The translations under genes were made by a program, and so were the position numbers. A model generated the notes under the pieces. That model ran no database searches and had not been told where the DNA came from. It worked only from the letters and a program-made list of their open reading frames with translations. Of a stretch of DNA of 64,000 bases, positions 1-6,931 are shown piece after piece; the first letter of the stretch is position 1; every line of letters begins with the position of its first letter. The DNA is from Aquificota bacterium. Lineage in GTDB: Bacteria; Aquificota; Aquificia; Aquificales; Hydrogenothermaceae. The stretch lies in assembly GCA_013153635.1 (NCBI GenBank), contig JAADDZ010000024.1:24428-88427 (forward strand), written 5' to 3'.

Positions 1-412
1 TTTTGGGTCTTCCTATTCCTATCTTCAATCTAGGGAAATTTTCAGTTTTTAGATTTTCTATTATGGATTTTATTCCTCTGTGTCCTCCGCTAGAGCCAGA
101 TTTTCTAAGTCTAATTTTACCAAGGGGTAAATCTAGGTCGTCATATACTACTAATATTTGAGAAGGTTCTAGGTTGTACTCTTCTAACAGATTTTTAACT
201 GCTATTCCGCTATTATTCATGTAAGTTTGGGGTTTTACTATGATTAGGTTTTGGTTTTTACATTCGTATATCTGGGAAAAACAGCATTCCTTTTTGTGTT
301 TTTTACATTTGAGAGCAGATGCTAAAGCATCTGCCACCATAAAACCTATATTGTGACGGGTATCTTCATATGTTTTCCCCGGATTACCAAGACCTATTAC
401 TGCTTTTATCAT
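1..412 (-). CDS. pth: Peptidyl-tRNA hydrolase (3' part outside window)
   Basis: This enzyme cleaves peptidyl-tRNA released from stalled ribosomes and recycles the tRNA. About 137 N-terminal residues are visible; the C-terminus runs off the left edge. The start MIKAVIGLGNPGK is the family signature, followed by the catalytic His in TRHNIGF (about residue 20), KPQTYMNNSG and a VVYDDLDLPLGKIRLR segment carrying the conserved Asp. The ATG overlaps the rplY stop as ATGA, so the two are translationally coupled, as in the common bacterial order prs-rplY-pth. Identification is firm; only the missing C-terminus cannot be judged. Confidence 0.95.
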   Translation of the reverse strand, partial: MIKAVIGLGNPGKTYEDTRHNIGFMVADALASALKCKKHKKECCFSQIYECKNQNLIIVKPQTYMNNSGIAVKNLLEEYNLEPSQILVVYDDLDLPLGKIRLRKSGSSGGHRGIKSIIENLKTENFPRLKIGIGRPK

Positions 413-1017
413 GTAGAGGTTTCTGTTTCTACCGCTTCTTCAGGGATTTCTTCTTCTATTACTTCTTCTTCAGGTTCAGTCACAACAGCAACAACCTCAT
501 CAGGAGGTGTTATTATTTTTACATCTTCAGGAGGTTTTATGTCTCTAACGTAAAGTACATCTCCAAGTCCTAGCTCTGAAACATCTATTTTGAGTTCTTC
601 TGGTATTTTTCTTGGAACGGTTTTAACTAGTACAGAGTGAAGATGCTGTTCTAGAACTCCTCCTAATTCTACACCTTTAGGTGTTCCTACGAGTTCTATA
701 GGTACTTCTACCTCTAGCTCTACTCCAAAGGTAACCTCGTAAAGGTCTACATGTATAGGTTCATCTCCAAGATAGTTGTACTGAATATCCTTTAATATAC
801 ATATTCTTGGTTCTTCTTCTTTTTGGAGTTTGATATGAATCAAGAAGTTACCGTGTGGTCTAGAAAGTAGGTCTTTTTTTCTTATGTATATATGTGCGTT
901 TGAGTGTCCCTTTCCGTATATTTCTGCAGGAATGTACCCTTGATTCCTTAGTTCTTTAACTTGGCTTTTTTTTCCGGGTATTCTTTCTACTGCTTCCCAT
1001 TCTATTGTTTGTATCAT
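409..1017 (-). CDS. rplY: 50S ribosomal protein L25 (long CTC/TL5 form)
   Basis: This protein binds 5S rRNA in the large ribosomal subunit. At 202 residues it is the long CTC/TL5 type: an N-terminal L25 barrel (about 1-95, with RNQGYIPAEIYGKG) plus a C-terminal TL5 domain (about 100-185). A very acidic Glu-rich tail follows, which looks disordered. It sits 18 bp downstream of prs and overlaps pth by 4 bp, so the three are probably one transcript. The start ATG follows a good AGGAGG-type site at about 1027-1033 on the minus strand. Confidence 0.93.
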   Translation of the reverse strand: MIQTIEWEAVERIPGKKSQVKELRNQGYIPAEIYGKGHSNAHIYIRKKDLLSRPHGNFLIHIKLQKEEEPRICILKDIQYNYLGDEPIHVDLYEVTFGVELEVEVPIELVGTPKGVELGGVLEQHLHSVLVKTVPRKIPEELKIDVSELGLGDVLYVRDIKPPEDVKIITPPDEVVAVVTEPEEEVIEEEIPEEAVETETST

Positions 1018-1035
1018 TTTTTTTGTCTACCTCCT

Positions 1036-1974
1036 TTAAACAAATAATGAACTTACAGAGCTTTCTATGTTTATTCTTTTAATTGCTTCTCCTACTAGTT
1101 CTGCCACAGAGAGTACTTTTAATTTTTCAAACTCTTTTCCTCTTACTGGGATAGTATTTGTAACTATTACTTCTTCTATTGGAGAATTCTTTAATCTTTC
1201 TACAGCTGGTCCAGAAAAGACTGGGTGTGTACATGTAGCTATCACTGATTTTGCTCCTTTTTGGAGGAGCATCTGTGATGCTGATACTATTGTGCCAGCT
1301 GTATCTATTATATCGTCTATTATTATCGCATTTTTGCCAGTTACATCACCTATTACGTCAAATGTTTCTACTATATTAGGCGCTGGTCTTCTTTTGTATA
1401 TAATTGCAAGCCCACAGTCTAATCTGTTTGCTAACATTCTTGCTCGTTCTACGCCTCCTGCGTCAGGGGATACTACTATAGGATTTTGTATATTTTTTGA
1501 TTTTAGGTAATCTAATATTACAGGTAACGCATATAGGTTATCAACTGGGCAGTCAAAGAATCCTTGTATCTGGGCTGAATGTAAATCTACTGTTAGTACT
1601 CTATCTGCTCCTGCTTTTTGTATGATGTCAGCAAGTAATTTTGCACTTATAGGGACTCTAGGTTTGTCTTTTCTATCTTGTCTTGCGTATGCGAAGTACG
1701 GTATTACAGCTGTTATTCTATGAGTGGAAGACCTTTTTAGAGCGTCTAAGATTAAAAGAAGTTCCATGATGTTATCGTTTGCTGGGTAAGAGAGGGTTTG
1801 TATCACAAAAACGTCTGCTCCACGGACATTTTCTTTTATTTGGACTCTAACTTCCCCGTCACTAAATCTTGTAATTAAAGTATCGCATAGTGGTACATGG
1901 AGATAATCAGCTATCTTATAAGCAAACTCTGGGTTTGCTGTACCGCTAATTATTTTTAAATGTTTTCCTGCCAA
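1036..1974 (-). CDS. prs: Ribose-phosphate pyrophosphokinase
   Basis: The enzyme makes 5-phosphoribosyl-1-pyrophosphate from ribose 5-phosphate and ATP, the precursor for nucleotides, His, Trp and NAD. Length (312 aa) is normal for class I. Visible motifs are FSDGEVRVQI near the N-terminus, PYFAYARQDRKDKPR (ATP loop), TVDLHSAQIQGFF, and the PRPP-binding loop IIDDIIDTAGTI at about residue 217. It lies directly downstream of tRNA-Gln and upstream of rplY-pth on the minus strand. Nothing is unusual. Confidence 0.97.
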   Translation of the reverse strand: MAGKHLKIISGTANPEFAYKIADYLHVPLCDTLITRFSDGEVRVQIKENVRGADVFVIQTLSYPANDNIMELLLILDALKRSSTHRITAVIPYFAYARQDRKDKPRVPISAKLLADIIQKAGADRVLTVDLHSAQIQGFFDCPVDNLYALPVILDYLKSKNIQNPIVVSPDAGGVERARMLANRLDCGLAIIYKRRPAPNIVETFDVIGDVTGKNAIIIDDIIDTAGTIVSASQMLLQKGAKSVIATCTHPVFSGPAVERLKNSPIEEVIVTNTIPVRGKEFEKLKVLSVAELVGEAIKRINIESSVSSLFV

Positions 1975-2006
1975 GAGTTACCTCCAGATTTTAAAGAAAG
2001 TTTAAG

Positions 2007-2079
2007 CTGGGGAGGCAGGATTCGAACCTGCGACACCCGGATCCAAAATCCGGTGTTCTGCCAGCTGAACTACTCCCCA
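2007..2079 (-). tRNA. tRNA-Gln (anticodon TTG)
   Basis: Read on the minus strand this folds as a complete cloverleaf. The acceptor stem is TGGGGAG/CTCCCCA with discriminator G. The anticodon stem CCGGA/TCCGG closes the loop TTTTGGA, which places TTG at positions 34-36, and the T arm contains GGTTCGAATCC. The 3' CCA is not encoded (the next bases are CTT), so it must be added after transcription. It lies between ispE and prs in the same orientation, a location seen in many bacteria. Confidence 0.95.
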
Positions 2080-2087
2080 GCAGTTTA

Positions 2088-2912
2088 TTAGATTAAATTT
2101 GCTTCATATAGTTTCCAGTCTCTAAGTTTACAAATATCTTTTAATCTTTGGTTTGGTTTTCCAAAAACAAAAACAGCACTTCCGCTACCTGTAATGTAAC
2201 CCTTGTATCCTAAGAATTCAAGGGTGTTTAATACTTCATTTATCACAGGAAAGTTTTCTTTAGAAATGTTTCCTAAACTGTTTTCTATACTTGCTAGAAA
2301 TTCATCTAACCTATTCTCTTTTAACAGAGTATCTATTATATTTATCTGTTCTTGGGTTGTCAATATATCAGATGTAACTTTGCTGTATACTTCTTTGGTT
2401 TTTACTTCTATGTTTGGATAAATGATAAAGATTTCTTTTTCTAGTTTTGTTTTTAGGTAGGTGATTTTATCTCCTATTCCTTGGGCTACTGCCATACCTC
2501 CTTCTAAGAAGAAGGGAACGTCTGCTCCTATGTATACTGCGAGTTTGTGTAGTTCTTCTTGTGTTAATGGAGAGCCAGAGAGTTCGTTTAATTTTTTTAG
2601 TATAACAGCCGCGTTAGAGCTACCACCTCCTAGTCCACTTCCAATGGGGATATTTTTTTGGATAAATATTTTGTAATTCTGTTGTATTCCTGTAGTTTCT
2701 TCAAAGATTCTAACCGCTTTTGTTACAGTGTTTTCTTCTGGTATGTTTGGGTTTGAGAAGGTTATTTCTAGTTTAGGTGCAGGTTTGATAGTTATTATGT
2801 CGTGTAAATCGATGGTATGGATAACTGTGTAAATATCGTGGTATTCATCTGTTCTTTTTCTTAAAATCCATAGTCCAAGGTTTATTTTTGCAGGAGATTT
2901 TATTGTTTCCAT
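2088..2912 (-). CDS. ispE: 4-diphosphocytidyl-2-C-methyl-D-erythritol kinase
   Basis: This GHMP-family kinase phosphorylates CDP-methylerythritol in the MEP pathway for isoprenoids, needed here for quinone tails and lipid carriers. Motifs are SPAKINLGLWILRKRTDEYH at the N-terminus, the ATP-binding IPIGSGLGGGSSNAAVIL at about residue 90, GADVPFFLEGG, and the C-terminal GYITGSGSAVFVFG. At 274 aa it is slightly short but complete. It heads the minus-strand cluster with tRNA-Gln, prs, rplY and pth, and is divergent from mtnP across about 75 bp that must hold both promoters. Confidence 0.96.
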   Translation of the reverse strand: METIKSPAKINLGLWILRKRTDEYHDIYTVIHTIDLHDIITIKPAPKLEITFSNPNIPEENTVTKAVRIFEETTGIQQNYKIFIQKNIPIGSGLGGGSSNAAVILKKLNELSGSPLTQEELHKLAVYIGADVPFFLEGGMAVAQGIGDKITYLKTKLEKEIFIIYPNIEVKTKEVYSKVTSDILTTQEQINIIDTLLKENRLDEFLASIENSLGNISKENFPVINEVLNTLEFLGYKGYITGSGSAVFVFGKPNQRLKDICKLRDWKLYEANLI

Positions 2913-2986
2913 TTCTATTTTCCTTTTTGTTTTATAGATTTCAATCTAAAATAATAGTCTGGTAATTTCTAAACTTCAAGGAGATT

Positions 2987-3829
2987 ATGATGATAGGTGT
3001 TATAGGTGGAAGTGGTTTGTATGAAATTGATGATATTAAGGTTGTAGACACAGTCGAGTTGTCTACTCCTTTTGGTAACCCTAGTGACAAGTATGTTATA
3101 GCTGATGTTAAGGGTAGTAAGGCTGTTTTTCTTCCAAGGCATGGAAAAGGTCATAAGTATCCTCCTCACTTGATAAATTATAGAGCTAACATTTGGGGAT
3201 TTAGGAAGCTAGGTGTAAATAAAATTTTGTCTATAAGTGCCGTTGGAGGTATAAATCCTGTCTTAAAGCCCGGTGATTTTGTTATCGTTGAGCAGTTTTT
3301 GGATTTTACTAAATCTAGACCTGTCTCTTTTTATGAAGGGATATTTTCAAAAGATGATGATACTGATTATGACGATTTGGTGAAGGAATATATGAACACT
3401 AAAAGGGTAGTTCATATCGATGTAACTTCTCCTTTTTGTTCTTTTATGAAAAAAAAGCTAGATACAGTTTTAAAGGATAAAGGTTTTTCTTATGTAAAGA
3501 ATGCTACTTATGTTACTACGGAAGGTCCTAGGTTAGAAACAGCCGCAGAGATAAAAGCTTTTTCTTTACTTGGTTCTGATATTGTGGGAATGACCTTAGT
3601 CCCTGAAGTTGTACTTGCACGGGAGCTTAATATTCATTTTGTTGCCTTGAGCGTGGTAACGAATCCTGCCGCTGGTATTGTTGGAGAGAGGTTGACCTCT
3701 AAGGAGGTTGTGGAGATGATGCATCGAAAAAATCAAGAGATTAAGCAGGTCTTATTAGATTTTATTCCAAATGTTACAGATAATTTCGATTGTAGTTGTG
3801 AGGAAGTTCTTTTAGATGCGGCTATCTGA
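2987..3829 (+). CDS. mtnP: S-methyl-5'-thioadenosine phosphorylase
   Basis: The enzyme phosphorolyses methylthioadenosine, a by-product of polyamine synthesis, to adenine and methylthioribose-1-phosphate in methionine salvage. The N-terminus IGVIGGSGLYEID, the LPRHGKGHKYPPHLINYRAN segment, TTEGPRLETAAEI and SVVTNPAAGI are typical of the MTAP/PNP family. The length (280 aa) fits. The start follows AAGGAG, and a second ATG directly after it could also be used. A second methionine-salvage gene, mtnC, lies at 55133-55822. Purine nucleoside phosphorylase is a less likely alternative from sequence alone. Confidence 0.88.
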   Translation: MMIGVIGGSGLYEIDDIKVVDTVELSTPFGNPSDKYVIADVKGSKAVFLPRHGKGHKYPPHLINYRANIWGFRKLGVNKILSISAVGGINPVLKPGDFVIVEQFLDFTKSRPVSFYEGIFSKDDDTDYDDLVKEYMNTKRVVHIDVTSPFCSFMKKKLDTVLKDKGFSYVKNATYVTTEGPRLETAAEIKAFSLLGSDIVGMTLVPEVVLARELNIHFVALSVVTNPAAGIVGERLTSKEVVEMMHRKNQEIKQVLLDFIPNVTDNFDCSCEEVLLDAAI

Positions 3830-3904
3830 AAAATATCATTGATTATAGTAAAATGTAGGTCTATTATTCTGTATTGTTTGTTAATAAGTTTTTAGGAGAG
3901 GGTA

Positions 3905-4297
3905 ATGAGGAGATTTATATATACTTTTTTTTCTACTTTTATCTTTTTTTCTGTTGTTCATGCAGATGTACAAAATCTAGACCCTAAAACCTTTTTTGAA
4001 AAGCTCACTAAAACAAAAACCGCTATCTTACTAGATGTTAGAACTCCTTATGAGTACGAAAGAGATGGTCATATTCCTAATTCTAATCTTTTGCCTATAC
4101 AGGTTTTACCGAATTATGCGGATAGGCTTTTAAAATATAAGGAATACACTGTTTTTGTTTATTGTAGAAGTGGTAATAGAAGCTTGGTTGCGGCTAAATA
4201 TCTGGAAAAACTTGGATTTAAAAGGATTTTTAATCTAAAAGGTGGAATAATCGAATGGAAAAAGTACGGTTTACCTATTAAATATGGAAGAAACTAA
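3905..4297 (+). CDS. Exported single-domain rhodanese
   Basis: This is a 130-residue protein with an N-terminal hydrophobic signal (about 1-20, ending near VVHA). One rhodanese fold follows, with LLDVRTPYEYERDGHIPN and the active-site loop YCRSGNRS, where Cys carries the persulfide. It probably acts in the periplasm as a sulfurtransferase or sulfur carrier, which fits a sulfur-metabolising organism, but the donor and acceptor are unknown. Its 3' end overlaps the convergent gene at 4271-4675 by 27 bp. A good ribosome binding site, AGGAGAG, precedes the ATG. Confidence 0.88.
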   Translation: MRRFIYTFFSTFIFFSVVHADVQNLDPKTFFEKLTKTKTAILLDVRTPYEYERDGHIPNSNLLPIQVLPNYADRLLKYKEYTVFVYCRSGNRSLVAAKYLEKLGFKRIFNLKGGIIEWKKYGLPIKYGRN

Positions 4298-4675
4298 CCT
4301 GTAGATATTGTCTTGAGTGACAAAAACTTTTGTGTTTTTGTATGTAAAAGCTATCTTTAACTCATATCTATTTAGTATGTGGGTCTCTTGAGTGTTGTTT
4401 CTTAGTTCTTCTAGATAGTTTTCAAGTAAATATCTGTCTGCTAATTTGAAGGAAACTAAGGTAGATAGAAGTAGAGCATCTTTTGTATCTGATAACTGAA
4501 GGTTTTTAAGTGCTTCTGTGTAGTGCTTTTCTGTTATATGTTTACAACCTCTGAAGAACCATGTTTCTTTTTTGGTCTTAGTTGTTTTTATAAACTGCTC
4601 AAAATCGATATTTTTCAGCTGTTTATCATCTCTTATAAAGATGATATGACTTTTTCTTAAGTCTTTGTATTTCAT
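4271..4675 (-). CDS. Hypothetical protein, 134 aa
   Basis: I do not recognise a family. The protein has no signal peptide or membrane segment and looks largely alpha-helical. The middle (about residues 45-95) has TPR-like character, with alternating small and aromatic residues around HYTEALKNLQLSD. It is last in a minus-strand run after the phosphoesterase; its ATG overlaps that gene's stop as ATGA, so it is translationally coupled. A role as a partner of the phosphoesterase is only a guess from position. The 3' end overlaps the convergent rhodanese gene. Confidence 0.6.
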   Translation of the reverse strand: MKYKDLRKSHIIFIRDDKQLKNIDFEQFIKTTKTKKETWFFRGCKHITEKHYTEALKNLQLSDTKDALLLSTLVSFKLADRYLLENYLEELRNNTQETHILNRYELKIAFTYKNTKVFVTQDNIYRLVSSIFNR

Positions 4676-5418
4676 GGGATTGTATTTAGGGTATAGTATA
4701 TTTTTTTGGCTTTTACAAATTCAAAGGTTTCTAAATCAGGAAGATAAGCTGTTAGTTTATTCCCAAAAACGCACCCTGTATCTATTCCGTAACATTTATT
4801 GTTTATATAGGGTTCTTCAAAAACTACATGTCCGTATACGATTTTTGGGGAATCTGGGGTTACTTTTCTTTTTTTTGTCCAGTCTAATCTCTCTGGTAGA
4901 CCGGTAGGTGTGAATTTTCCTGTTGTTTCTCCATATAAGACGAAACTTTTGACTTTTTTACCTGTTTTACCTATCATTTCGTCTTTTATTCCTGCGTGGG
5001 CTACTACTGTATCTTTGTTTATTATTAGATACAAGGGAACTTTTTGGTAGTAGTCTATTATTTTTTTTCTGTATCGCTCTTGAGTATTTTTTGATAATGT
5101 TAAGAATTCATTTACCGTTTTTTGCATACCGTAGCTTATTTTTACTTTGTTTCCTTTTAACCATCTTACAAATTTATCCATATGGTTGCTCTGGACTTCT
5201 ATAAATTTTCCTTTTTCATATAAATCAATACATAAATCAAGTGTTTTTAGGTTGTAATCTCCTCTATCTATGTTATCTCCAACTGAAATAATCAAAGTGT
5301 CTTTACCGTATTTGTCCCATACATTAGATAACATCTGCTTAAATTCATAATAACAGCCGTGGACATCGCCAATTACAGCATATAACTTTTGGGTATCTAT
5401 TTTAAGAAAGTTATCCAT
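4672..5418 (-). CDS. Calcineurin-like metallophosphoesterase
   Basis: The protein has the metal-binding motifs of the Ser/Thr phosphatase and diadenosine tetraphosphatase family: GDVHGC near the start, GDNIDRGDYN about 35 residues on, SNHMDKF, and AHAGI and YGHVVF further along. It could hydrolyse phosphoproteins or dinucleotides; the sequence does not decide. The frame extends to a TTG at 5439, but that would overlap the end of trmI and lacks a good binding site. I chose the ATG at 5418, which has an AGGA about 10 bases upstream. It is coupled to the unknown gene downstream. Confidence 0.82.
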   Translation of the reverse strand: MDNFLKIDTQKLYAVIGDVHGCYYEFKQMLSNVWDKYGKDTLIISVGDNIDRGDYNLKTLDLCIDLYEKGKFIEVQSNHMDKFVRWLKGNKVKISYGMQKTVNEFLTLSKNTQERYRKKIIDYYQKVPLYLIINKDTVVAHAGIKDEMIGKTGKKVKSFVLYGETTGKFTPTGLPERLDWTKKRKVTPDSPKIVYGHVVFEEPYINNKCYGIDTGCVFGNKLTAYLPDLETFEFVKAKKIYYTLNTIP

Positions 5419-5422
5419 CTGT

Positions 5423-6184
5423 TTATTTGTTCCTGGCAAAAATTAAATATCCTGTGTGGGCTACCATTCTATCTTCTGGGCGTAATCTCTCTGCAATAGG
5501 TTTGTATTCTCTTAATAATATCTCTTTTACTTCTATTTTCAAAAAGGAATGTCTCTCTAGTTCTTGAAGGAGATTTATTATCTGATTTGCTGTTGGGACT
5601 AGAAATCCTATGATTGCTCCTTTTTTTAGAGCAGGTTTTATATGCTTTATATGAGTCCAAGGTTCTTTAACATCGATAAAAGCCGCATCGAAATCTTTTT
5701 CTTCTATGCCTAGAGATATATCTTTATTGTGGAAGTGGACATACTTATCCATCTGTGCAAGTTTTAGGTTTTCTTTTGCTGTTTGTAGATGTTTGATTTC
5801 TTTTTCATATGCATGAATAATTCCACTAGGTTTGACAGCATTTGCCATTACTATTGTTAATGCTCCACTTCCTATTCCAGTTTCAAATACTTTCATGTCT
5901 GAAGTAAGTCCCAGTTTTAAGGTTATATATGCTGAATCTTTTGGGTATATAATTTGGGTTTTTCTTTTTATTCCATACATTATTATGTCGTAAAGCGTTG
6001 GTTTTAGTATTAGAAATTCTTTTCCTTTATGTGTTTTTACTGTATCCCCGTACTCTTTTCCTATGATGTCGTTATGATAGATATTTCCTTTATGTGTACT
6101 AAATACTTCATTTGATTTTAAGTTTAGAAAAAATACATTTTTGTTGTCTGTTAGTTCTACTAGTTCACCCTCTTTTATAGACAT
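5423..6184 (-). CDS. trmI: tRNA (adenine-N1)-methyltransferase, TrmI type
   Basis: This is a class I methyltransferase expected to make m1A at position 58 of the tRNA T loop, a modification important for tRNA stability in thermophiles. An N-terminal beta domain (about 1-70) is followed by a Rossmann domain with VFETGIGSGALTIVMANAV (motif I), the acidic HAYEKE strand end, and DAAFIDVKEPW as the catalytic-side motif. The length of 253 aa matches TrmI. It is first in a tight minus-strand group with the phosphoesterase and an unknown gene. Confidence 0.88.
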   Translation of the reverse strand: MSIKEGELVELTDNKNVFFLNLKSNEVFSTHKGNIYHNDIIGKEYGDTVKTHKGKEFLILKPTLYDIIMYGIKRKTQIIYPKDSAYITLKLGLTSDMKVFETGIGSGALTIVMANAVKPSGIIHAYEKEIKHLQTAKENLKLAQMDKYVHFHNKDISLGIEEKDFDAAFIDVKEPWTHIKHIKPALKKGAIIGFLVPTANQIINLLQELERHSFLKIEVKEILLREYKPIAERLRPEDRMVAHTGYLIFARNK

Positions 6185-6212
6185 AATAGATTAAACCTTA
6201 AATTAATGATTT

Positions 6213-6860
6213 TTATCTTGCTAACAGGTCTAAAGCAAATTCTTTGTTATTATACAGGTCTATAGAGTAGTTATCCCAAAACACACATGTACCTCCTGCG
6301 ATAAGCGCACCACCAGAACCTAAATCTCTATATTCTGCAAATAATACCTTTTCTTTACCTAATCTAGATATAGCTGTATCTTCTGCATAAACTATAGGTT
6401 CTACAAGGTCGTTAGTAATAGTTATTGAATCTGTACAAGCTAGCATGATTTTGTTTACATTGTCTTTGAAATGTTTTATTTTCGTTGTTGTCAAAAGAAG
6501 GTCGTCTTTTTCATAATTATTTTCTGCATCTGCTACAATATCTCCATTGAAAATGATACCAAACTCCTCTGTAAGAGAGTTACAGGTGTCAGCTATTTTG
6601 TCTTCATTTTTGTAATAACCAAGTATAAGTATTTTTTTACCTTTTCTTATAAGCTCTGATAAAAAATGGACTTCCTCTTTTTTAAAAGGTATTTCTGGAT
6701 AATTAAATACTACAGTGTCATACTGGGCAAATCTATCTATATCATCTATCTCGTCTACTATTATGTTATTTTCTCTTGTATATCTTTGTAATTTAGAAAA
6801 GTAGTAGTGGTCTGAAATGATAAATTCTTGGTGAGCTGTACTCCATGCAACTTTTATCAT
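6213..6860 (-). CDS. Hypothetical protein with class I glutamine amidotransferase-like fold
   Basis: This 215-residue protein has no signal peptide. The pattern of alternating strands and helices resembles the GIFT/DUF4350-type amidotransferase-like domain: KVAWSTAHQEF near the start, YDTVVFNYPE at about residue 48, GKKILILGYY, and late GGALIAGGTCVFWDNY. I see no catalytic Cys-His pair, so a binding or scaffolding role is more likely than hydrolysis. The fold assignment is an inference by eye. It lies upstream of trmI on the same strand, 29 bp away, and is divergent from the polysaccharide operon. Confidence 0.6.
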   Translation of the reverse strand: MIKVAWSTAHQEFIISDHYYFSKLQRYTRENNIIVDEIDDIDRFAQYDTVVFNYPEIPFKKEEVHFLSELIRKGKKILILGYYKNEDKIADTCNSLTEEFGIIFNGDIVADAENNYEKDDLLLTTTKIKHFKDNVNKIMLACTDSITITNDLVEPIVYAEDTAISRLGKEKVLFAEYRDLGSGGALIAGGTCVFWDNYSIDLYNNKEFALDLLAR

Positions 6861-6931
6861 AGGTATTTTCTCCTTTTAAATTTAGTTCAAGTATAATATT
6901 CTAAATCAATTTTAAGGTAAGAGGTAAATGT

